Source of the DNA: Candidatus Obscuribacterales bacterium
GTDB taxonomy: Bacteria > Cyanobacteriota > Vampirovibrionia > Obscuribacterales > Obscuribacteraceae
Assembly (NCBI GenBank): GCA_020054205.1
Contig: JAGVLS010000010.1
Coordinates: 1-64,000, forward strand
Length of the DNA: 64,000 bases
Direction of reading: 5' to 3'
Positions 57,773-64,000 of the stretch are shown here, one piece after another. A program made the position numbers and the translations under genes. Within the stretch, counting starts at the first letter, position 1; each line of letters opens with the position of its first letter. The notes under the pieces were generated by a model. The model searched no databases, was not told where the DNA came from, and saw only the letters and a program-made list of their open reading frames with translations.

Positions 57773-58306
57773 TTATGTTAGCTGTACCGTTAGCAAATTA
57801 ATAATAATTTCTATAGCAAAAAACATAAAGAATAAAAGTGTTAAGTCTTGTCGGGCAAAACGTGATAATTCCACTTCTATACTTGGTACAACTTTATTGC
57901 TTTCTTGAATGATTTTTGCTGGAATAAATAAGCGAGGATTTTGACGCCATAAGCCGTAAGTAAAGCAGTGATGTGAATTGGTTTCGATAACAGCTAAACG
58001 TAATTGTGACAAAGATAATTTTTCACATTGTTCATCTAGATATTTTTTAAGTTCTGGATTTTCCTTTGCAATTTCTTCAAGAGCAATAAATCTTGCTTTG
58101 CAATACTTTCTTTCTGTCCAGTCTAAGACTAATGGTAATATCATCAGTAGTAAGACATTCCAGGAAAGTATGAGAATAATACTGGAACTCATATCTATTT
58201 CATTTCTATTCACAAGCAATGCAGCAATTAAGCTAAATAAAATACCTGAGACAAGAGATATACTACAATAAAACTTTAACATCCAAGATGGCTCAATTGC
58301 TTTCAT
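57773..58306 (-). CDS. Pseudo-M48 membrane protein lacking HExxH
   Basis: A 177-residue protein with two N-terminal transmembrane helices (about 10-32 and 41-62) and one near the C-terminus (155-175). The middle resembles M48/HtpX metalloproteases: LAVIETNSHHCFTYGLWRQN and PRLFIPAKIIQ align with the region before the active site. Where M48 has HExxH the protein reads VELSR (145-149) followed by FARQD, preserving Glu, Ser and Asp but losing both zinc histidines; the protein then ends. It is likely an inactive homologue. The match is by eye, so moderate confidence. Confidence 0.65.
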   Translation of the reverse strand: MKAIEPSWMLKFYCSISLVSGILFSLIAALLVNRNEIDMSSSIILILSWNVLLLMILPLVLDWTERKYCKARFIALEEIAKENPELKKYLDEQCEKLSLSQLRLAVIETNSHHCFTYGLWRQNPRLFIPAKIIQESNKVVPSIEVELSRFARQDLTLLFFMFFAIEIIINLLTVQLT

Positions 58307-58318
58307 AGAAAGTAATCC

Positions 58319-58933
58319 CTATTGTCCGCTTTGTAGTCTTTTTAAAAGTTCTTGTCCTTTTGGACTGCTCAGTTTTTCTTGCCAATTTGCTGGCAATTGA
58401 CCGCCTAATCTCTGCTTTATAGTATCTAGTAGTTGGTTGTCGCTGTCAGAGCTGCCTACAGGCGGTAATGGTAAATTTGAAGGAGATGGAGGAGGCGGGA
58501 TGGCATTAGAATCATTACCCATAGAATTTGGTGTCAGCTGACTAGGACGTTGAGTTTTTAAATACTGACTGCGTTTGATTTGGTCTTCTAGATTGTGTCT
58601 CAATGAATTCAATCGACTGGACAAATTGGCATTATCATTTGAACCAATTGAATTTTGAATGCGACCAAATTCAGCTAAATACGGTGCTATACCAATACCT
58701 TGTTGTTTGGCTTGTCGCAATTTCTCAATAAATGCTCGGCGCTCGGCAAGTAATGGTCCATCTGTTGGATTCATATCGGGTGCTGCATTTTGATTAATTT
58801 GGTTTCCGCTGTCATTGGAAAAATCAAAAGGTGTGGATTCATCAGCTTGAGCCGACGATATAGCTGATATAAAAAACAAGCTAAGAAAGATTTGTGGGGT
58901 TGGCAAGAAGTGTTTTTTATTTTTTAATTTCAT
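58319..58933 (-). CDS. Exported Pro/Asn-rich protein of unknown function
   Basis: Starting at ATG 58933 the 204-residue protein has a signal peptide (MKLKNKKHFLPTPQIFLSLF, cleavage after QA near residue 31), then a disordered Asn/Pro/Ser-rich chain with helical patches (RRAFIEKLRQAKQQGIGIAP) and a C-terminal helix. An upstream frame adds 17 residues without a ribosome site. Probably periplasmic. It ends 12 bases upstream of the pseudo-M48 gene. Confidence 0.7.
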   Translation of the reverse strand: MKLKNKKHFLPTPQIFLSLFFISAISSAQADESTPFDFSNDSGNQINQNAAPDMNPTDGPLLAERRAFIEKLRQAKQQGIGIAPYLAEFGRIQNSIGSNDNANLSSRLNSLRHNLEDQIKRSQYLKTQRPSQLTPNSMGNDSNAIPPPPSPSNLPLPPVGSSDSDNQLLDTIKQRLGGQLPANWQEKLSSPKGQELLKRLQSGQ

Positions 58934-59085
58934 AACTATGCCTAATTTTTGATTTAATCTTTTAGATTGGTATGGATAATACATACTTACCCAGTATTTT
59001 TAAGAGTTTGATTAAATAAGTTCTCTTATCAAATAAATTTGACTATATATTGGCATAACAAGTATGGTGCTATTTTAGTCTGTAC

Positions 59086-59433
59086 TTGAGAAACAAATTG
59101 AAAGTAAAAGAATTTCTTGTTGAATATAAAAAGCAAGTATCTAATTACCTGAGAAGCAAAGAAGCCCATATATCTCGAGGAAATTTAGATAGATTAGTTG
59201 CTTTAGAAAAAATGAATGATGACCAACTGCTTATAAAATGGTCTTTTCTCAGTGCTATAGCAGGTAGTATTTTCGCTTTTATTTTACTGCCGATATTGAT
59301 TGGCATAATGCGATATTTCTTACCGCATATCTTAATTACTCTTTTGTGGTCGATAGCTAAAGTAATGATGTTTTTAGTAATAGCAATGTATGGACTTGCT
59401 TTTTATTTGCTATTTAAAAAACATAAATCATAG
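59086..59433 (+). CDS. Small two-helix membrane protein
   Basis: A 115-residue protein with a basic, helical cytosolic front part (about 1-55) and two transmembrane helices (about 60-85 and 88-110). The start TTG 59086 has no ribosome site; TTG 59098 is an alternative. Convergent with korB, six bases apart. Function unknown. Confidence 0.6.
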   Translation: MRNKLKVKEFLVEYKKQVSNYLRSKEAHISRGNLDRLVALEKMNDDQLLIKWSFLSAIAGSIFAFILLPILIGIMRYFLPHILITLLWSIAKVMMFLVIAMYGLAFYLLFKKHKS

Positions 59434-59439
59434 TCGATA

Positions 59440-60495
59440 TTACTTAAGAGAATTCATTATTTCTTCTAGTACTTCTTTACCTGGTCTTGTTTGCTCGGCA
59501 CTGAGAGTAGCTAATGGTTCATCAACTAAATCCATAATAGTTGTGAAATCTTCTTTCTTTTCGTCGACATAAAGTAAACCAGTCAAAAATTGTTTTTCTG
59601 CTATTGCCTTTTGTAGTGTATTCATTGCACTCAACTTATTAGTAGGATCATAATTTTTATCTAGCTTTTTAAGTATGATTTTGGAGCCGTCATGAAATTC
59701 AACTTCTTGAATAGTACCAGGTTCCATTTCAATTGTTAATTGTTCAAAGAATGGAACGAATCCTAGGTCATGCAATGGAATTTCTGATTCTTTAGCGTAT
59801 TTATAACTTTTAGTAGATCCTTCATGGTTGTTAAAGGTAACACAAGGGCTGATTACATCAAGTATAGCTGTACCGCGATGGCTGACAGCAGCTTTGATTA
59901 ATGCAACTAATTGTTTAGGATCGCCTGCAAAAGAGCGGCCAACAAAAGTTGCTCCTAATTCAATTGCTAAACTACATAAATCAATAGAAGATAATTCGTT
60001 CATTACCCCAGATTTTGACTTAGAGCCAAAATCTGCAGTAGCTGAAAATTGTCCTTTAGTTAGACCATATACACCATTATTTTCAACGATATAAATCATT
60101 GGTACATTGCGTCGAATAATATGACAAAATTGACCTAGTCCAATGCTAGCAGTGTCTCCATCTCCGCTTACAGCAAGAAGTGTGAGATCTCTATTTGCCA
60201 TCGATACGCCAGTAGCTACTGAAGGCATGCGTCCATGAACAGCATTGAAACCATGAGCACGACTAAGAAAATAAGCTGGTGTTTTGCTTGAACAACCAAT
60301 GCCACTTAATTTTGCTACTTTATGTGGTTCTACGCCTAATTCGTAACAAGCTTTTATAATTTGAGCGGTAATTGCATCGTGTCCGCATCCATCACATAGG
60401 GTGGAGGGTGCGCCTTTATAATCAGCCAATGTCAATCCGATACGATTTGTTTTGGGTGCAGGTGCTTGATTTGATGTAACAGGTGCGTCTACCAT
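59440..60495 (-). CDS. korB: 2-oxoacid:ferredoxin oxidoreductase beta subunit (KorB-like)
   Basis: The beta subunit binds thiamine diphosphate and a [4Fe-4S] cluster and oxidises 2-oxoacids such as 2-oxoglutarate or pyruvate, reducing ferredoxin. The 351-residue protein has LCDGCGHDAIT, LSGIGCSSKTPAYF, HGRMPSVATGVSMANRDL, VSGDGDTASIGLGQFCH and VENNGVYGLTKGQFS. Start ATG 60495 has AGAGG seven bases upstream; the frame before it overlaps the alpha gene. It begins four bases after korA. Confidence 0.95.
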   Translation of the reverse strand: MVDAPVTSNQAPAPKTNRIGLTLADYKGAPSTLCDGCGHDAITAQIIKACYELGVEPHKVAKLSGIGCSSKTPAYFLSRAHGFNAVHGRMPSVATGVSMANRDLTLLAVSGDGDTASIGLGQFCHIIRRNVPMIYIVENNGVYGLTKGQFSATADFGSKSKSGVMNELSSIDLCSLAIELGATFVGRSFAGDPKQLVALIKAAVSHRGTAILDVISPCVTFNNHEGSTKSYKYAKESEIPLHDLGFVPFFEQLTIEMEPGTIQEVEFHDGSKIILKKLDKNYDPTNKLSAMNTLQKAIAEKQFLTGLLYVDEKKEDFTTIMDLVDEPLATLSAEQTRPGKEVLEEIMNSLK

Positions 60496-60499
60496 AACC

Positions 60500-62326
60500 T
60501 TACCTCTCTTGAGATTTGATTTCTTCAGTAATTGATCTGGCGTCAATAGGCAGACCATCATAATGAAGAACTGAGCGTAATTTTGTTGCAAATTCTGGCA
60601 ATTCTAAAGTGATCAAACTACGTAATTGTGCATCACGGTTTTGTTCTATTACATAGATCCTTTCATGTGTTTGAATGAATTGTTTTAACTCCTCAGTAAA
60701 GGGCAATGCTTTAATACGTAAATAAGAAGTAGCAATATTTGCTTCGGTTTTTAACTGACTCTGCGATTCAGTAATGGCAAAATGAGATGAACCGTAAGCA
60801 ATAATGCCAATTTTAGCTGTTTTGTCCGATACCATTGACGGTTTTGGTATGTACTTGCGAGCTGTTTGATACTTTTTGTTCAAACGATCCATAAGATTTT
60901 TGTAGTCATCAGATCTCTCTGTATAAGCAGCTTTTTCATTATGTCCACTGCCTCTAGTGAAATAAGCAGCTAAAGCATGATTTGTGCCTGGTAGAGTTCT
61001 GTAAGGAATACCATCACCATCAATGTCTTTGTATCTTTCAAATTTACCTAGTCTTTCAAGGTCAGAGGCTGTTAGTACTTTGCCGCGATCAATTGGTGTA
61101 TCGGGATATTTAAAAGGATCAGACATCCAGTTATTCATACCAAGATCTAAATCACTCAGTACAAATACTGGTGTTTGAAATTTTTCGGCTAAGTTAAAAG
61201 CATTGACTGCCATAGAATAACACTCTTCAACTGTACCTGGCAAAAGTACGATGTGTTTAGTATCGCCATGGCTTAATTGATATGTGCTTAGCAAATCGGC
61301 TTGTGAAGTTCGTGTAGGTAGCCCTGTTGATGGTCCTACTCGTTGTATATCAAAAATAACTGTTGGTATTTCAGCAAAATAGCCAAGACCGGTAAATTCA
61401 CTCATAAGTGAAATACCAGGACCAGATGTTGATGTCATCGAACGTGCACCAGCCCAACCAGCACCTATTGCCATGCCTAAAGCAGCTAATTCATCCTCTG
61501 CTTGAATAATGGCATAAGTTGCTTTCCCTGTTTTTTTATCAAGGCGATATTGATGCATATAATCAGTCAATGTTTCACATACACTGGAAGATGGTGTAAT
61601 TGGATACCATGTCACTACTGTTACACCAGCAAACATTGCACCTAAAGCCGAAGCAGCATTACCGTCAATAATAATTTTACCTTGGGTTTTATCATCAGCC
61701 TGAACATAATAAGGATCTTCTTTTTTTAAATTTTGTGCTGCCCATTCACGTCCTTTGGTGACAGCAGCAATATTTAAATCAATTGCTTTGGTTTTGCCTT
61801 CAAATTGACGTGATATAGCTTTTTTTACTTCTTCAAAATCTAACTCAATCAGGTGTCCAACTACGCCTACATACACCATGTTAGTTAATAACTTACGTAA
61901 CTTTATGTTTTCAGTAGTCTGTGTAGCTAATTCAGCAAATGGAACTTGATAGTGTTTGATATCGCTGCGTACACTATCAAGATGTAATTCTATAGGGCTA
62001 ATACAAATGGCACCTGGCGGTAGCGATTTTACATCTTCGACAGATGTTTGTGGATTCATAGCAATTAAAATATCTATTTCTCTTTTTCTTGCTACCCAAC
62101 CGTCTTTGTTAACACGAATAGTAAACCAAGTAGGTAATCCAGCGATATTAGAGGGAAACAGATTTTTTCCACTAACGGGAATTCCCATTTGAAATATAGC
62201 TCGCATCAAAACATTGTTAGATGATTGACTACCAGAACCATTTACAGTAGCAACTTGTATAGAAAAATCATTGATAATTCGTCCCTGTTCTGTTTTTTGG
62301 GCACTATTAGCAGCTAAAGTTTTCAC
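60500..62326 (-). CDS. korA: 2-oxoacid:ferredoxin oxidoreductase alpha subunit with fused gamma domain (KorA-like)
   Basis: The 608-residue protein joins an N-terminal gamma-type domain (about 20-190; QVATVNGSGSQSSNNVLMRA) to the alpha domains (about 215-608; GNAASALGAMFAGVTVVTWY, YPITPSSSV, AEDELAALGMAIGAGWAGAR, STSGPGISLMSEF). Such gamma-alpha fusions pair with KorB to make the two-subunit enzyme. Substrate is probably 2-oxoglutarate, by similarity to KorAB, but pyruvate is possible. It is the first gene of the unit. Confidence 0.95.
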   Translation of the reverse strand: MKTLAANSAQKTEQGRIINDFSIQVATVNGSGSQSSNNVLMRAIFQMGIPVSGKNLFPSNIAGLPTWFTIRVNKDGWVARKREIDILIAMNPQTSVEDVKSLPPGAICISPIELHLDSVRSDIKHYQVPFAELATQTTENIKLRKLLTNMVYVGVVGHLIELDFEEVKKAISRQFEGKTKAIDLNIAAVTKGREWAAQNLKKEDPYYVQADDKTQGKIIIDGNAASALGAMFAGVTVVTWYPITPSSSVCETLTDYMHQYRLDKKTGKATYAIIQAEDELAALGMAIGAGWAGARSMTSTSGPGISLMSEFTGLGYFAEIPTVIFDIQRVGPSTGLPTRTSQADLLSTYQLSHGDTKHIVLLPGTVEECYSMAVNAFNLAEKFQTPVFVLSDLDLGMNNWMSDPFKYPDTPIDRGKVLTASDLERLGKFERYKDIDGDGIPYRTLPGTNHALAAYFTRGSGHNEKAAYTERSDDYKNLMDRLNKKYQTARKYIPKPSMVSDKTAKIGIIAYGSSHFAITESQSQLKTEANIATSYLRIKALPFTEELKQFIQTHERIYVIEQNRDAQLRSLITLELPEFATKLRSVLHYDGLPIDARSITEEIKSQER

Positions 62327-62565
62327 TGTCCGAATCCTTATCTCAGATATATATCTTATTTTAGTTTATCAACTATTCTTGCATGGGGCGCGATTCTACA
62401 AGATCTACTAATGTTTTGAACATGATCCGTAACTTTGCGCCTTTCAGCGCGTAGTCAAGGATTTATCAATTTAGTACAATCTAAGATTGTTGTTGGTTTG
62501 TGCACGTATACTGGTTAATGTATAAGTGCTCTCTCACAATGCCTCGCTTCCTGAGATAGAAAACA

Positions 62566-63897
62566 ATGTTGACATGTTACCGCGGACATATAATCAGCCC
62601 TACAAGTGCTGGAAAATGGATTGAATTTCGGCAAGGGGCTATGGTTGTTTCTGAGGGCAAAATATTAGATATTGGTGATTGGCAAGATATTCAAAGTAGT
62701 TTAAGTGCTAACGACAAAGTCATTGATTATGATAAGAACCTAATTGTGCCAGGTCTTATTGATTTACATGTCCATCTTGTGCAAATGGCAGCAGCTGGTA
62801 AATGGGGTGTTACTCTTCTTGACTGGCTTAACGATTATATTTTTCCTGCCGAAATTAAGTTTAAGAAACATGATCATGCAAAGCGATTAGCTAAATGGTT
62901 TTTTTTAGAATTAGCTAAAAATGGTACAACGCTTGCCTGTGTTTTAAACACTATCCATCAAGAAGCAACAGATATTGCTTTTGAGTCTGCTCAATCAATG
63001 GGCAATCGTGTAATTATGGGACAAAATTTGATGGATGTGAATTCTCCAGATGAGCTAACTGTGCCTTGCAATGAAGCATTGAAACAAACCGAAGAATTAT
63101 GCAAAAAATGGCATGGCGCTGATAATAATCGTATTCTGTATGCATTTACACCTAGATTTGCTCCTACTTGTTCAATGCAACTTCTAAGTGGTGCTGCTGA
63201 TTTGAAACTTAAATATCCTGGTACTTATATTCACACACACTTAGCTGAAAATCTGGCGGAATTAGAACTAGTCAAAAAAATATTTCCCCAAAACCGTAGT
63301 TATGTAGATGTATATAAATCAGCAGGGCTTTTAGGAAAAAATAGTTTATTTGCTCACTCTATATATCTAGATGAAAAAGATATTTTAGAGTTGTCTCAAT
63401 CTGGTTCGGCAATAGCGCATTGTCCTAGTTCAAACTTTTTTTTAAAAAGTGGAGTTTTTCCCATTGAACGAATAAATAAAGCCAATATTGCTGTGGGCTT
63501 AGGTTCTGATGTAGCAGCGGGAGTAGAATTATCTATTTTTAAGGCAATGAAAGATGCTGTTTATATACAACCCAGTCAATGGATATCACCCAAGGAGTGT
63601 TTTTACTTTGCTACCCTGGGTGCTGCTCGTGCGGTTAACTTGGATCACTTAATTGGTAGTTTGGAACACGGCAAAGATGCTGATTTTATAGTTTTAGATC
63701 CAGCTTTGAAATCAAGCATAACTGATGATCTTTTGGATCATCAGTTGGATGATATTTTATCAGGACTAGTTTATTTAGGTGATGATCGGATAGTATCAGC
63801 CACATACGTGCGTGGAAAATGTATTTATGAGCAAGAAAAGTTTGAAACATTACAAAAGACTGATTATTTTTCCAAAGCTGAATTAAGGAGGCATTAG
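62566..63897 (+). CDS. guaD: Guanine deaminase
   Basis: Converts guanine to xanthine. The 443-residue amidohydrolase has VPGLIDLHVHLVQMA (first metal HxH), LLDWLNDYIFPAEIKF (guanine-deaminase-specific), YAFTPRFAPTCS, IHTHLAENLAE, LFAHSIYLDE, IAHCPSSNFFL and VGLGSDVAAG with the metal Asp. Related chlorohydrolases lack the LLDWL...FPAE run. It is followed two bases later by another gene. Confidence 0.93.
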   Translation: MLTCYRGHIISPTSAGKWIEFRQGAMVVSEGKILDIGDWQDIQSSLSANDKVIDYDKNLIVPGLIDLHVHLVQMAAAGKWGVTLLDWLNDYIFPAEIKFKKHDHAKRLAKWFFLELAKNGTTLACVLNTIHQEATDIAFESAQSMGNRVIMGQNLMDVNSPDELTVPCNEALKQTEELCKKWHGADNNRILYAFTPRFAPTCSMQLLSGAADLKLKYPGTYIHTHLAENLAELELVKKIFPQNRSYVDVYKSAGLLGKNSLFAHSIYLDEKDILELSQSGSAIAHCPSSNFFLKSGVFPIERINKANIAVGLGSDVAAGVELSIFKAMKDAVYIQPSQWISPKECFYFATLGAARAVNLDHLIGSLEHGKDADFIVLDPALKSSITDDLLDHQLDDILSGLVYLGDDRIVSATYVRGKCIYEQEKFETLQKTDYFSKAELRRH

Positions 63898-63899
63898 AA

Positions 63900-64000
63900 A
63901 TGAACGTTGACTTGGTTAAAAGGCTTTATAAGCCCAACCAAAATAAACCAACAGAAGCGCAAATAAAACAGCTTTACTCACAAGATGTGGTGAGAAAGCG
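63900..64000 (+). CDS. Start of a gene cut by the window edge
   Basis: ATG 63900 has AAGGAGG at 63885-63891, eight bases upstream, a strong ribosome site inside the end of guaD. The visible 33 codons read MNVDLVKRLYKPNQNKPTEA then QIKQLYSQDVVRK, basic and helical. No family can be named from this. The gene is probably cotranscribed with guaD. Confidence 0.75.
   Translation, partial: MNVDLVKRLYKPNQNKPTEAQIKQLYSQDVVRK

Overview
The window is AT-rich, gene-dense bacterial chromosome with genes on both strands, short intergenic gaps and mostly housekeeping or sensory functions. No rRNA, tRNA, CRISPR array, insertion sequence or phage block was recognised. Several genes point to the cyanobacterial phylum: an RpaB/Ycf27-type response regulator (43856-44584), a CsaB-type pyruvyl transferase next to a WecG/TagA glycosyltransferase (34584-36533) and an EpsC/SrpH-type serine acetyltransferase. 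No photosynthesis gene is present. EtfAB, an acyl-CoA dehydrogenase-like protein and a KorAB 2-oxoacid:ferredoxin oxidoreductase suggest a heterotroph. A non-photosynthetic sister lineage (Melainabacteria/Vampirovibrionia) is my best guess; it is an inference, not proven here. GmhB and a pilus-type secretin imply an outer membrane.

Layout. 1-1352: the 5' part of a large Ala/Pro-rich protein on the minus strand. 1685-8776: serine acetyltransferase, small coiled-coil and zinc-ribbon proteins, a degenerate acyl-CoA dehydrogenase, Rpe, a TPR-like exported protein, a TOPRIM-only OLD-like protein and a MATE transporter. 8888-12906: a 45-codon upstream ORF abutting a 1292-residue pentapeptide-repeat/GNAT-like protein. 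13008-17259: RadC-like protein, IspG, then a small accessory island of a Fic protein divergent from a VapBC-like pair, with a repeat-rich shared control region. 17256-23121 (minus): EtfBA, LOG, HolA, PhoU (interrupted by a -1 frameshift at an A8 run), a PhoB-like regulator and a sensorless kinase.

23311-31955: GpmI, a Thr-rich lipoprotein with clear promoter and terminator, RNase PH, a UbiB kinase, a zinc-ribbon membrane protein, GcvPB, an RNase D-like exonuclease and an exported unknown. 31966-40124: GlcEF, CsaB and WecG, a histidine kinase paired with a REC-GGDEF-REC protein lacking all catalytic and phospho-acceptor residues, GmhB and a BlaI-type repressor. 40125-48610: a mostly non-coding stretch with hairpins, the secretin, the RpaB-like regulator, AhcY, a GT87 membrane protein and enolase. 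49059-64000: a cluster of a Cys-motif protein, radical SAM/B12-type enzyme and eIF2B-like protein; small membrane proteins and lipoproteins; an APC transporter; a TonB-C-like protein with Memo and AMMECR1; a pseudo-M48 membrane protein; KorBA; guanine deaminase; and the start of one more gene.

The genes together cover central carbon flow (Rpe, GpmI, enolase, KorAB, GlcEF, GcvPB), electron transfer via ETF and ferredoxin, methyl-cycle and cysteine metabolism (AhcY, CysE), envelope polymers, and a rich two-component and phosphate-type sensory layer. The most notable points are inactive-looking versions of enzymes (acyl-CoA dehydrogenase, M48 protease, receivers/GGDEF), the phoU frameshift, and the repeat array controlling fic and vapBC.
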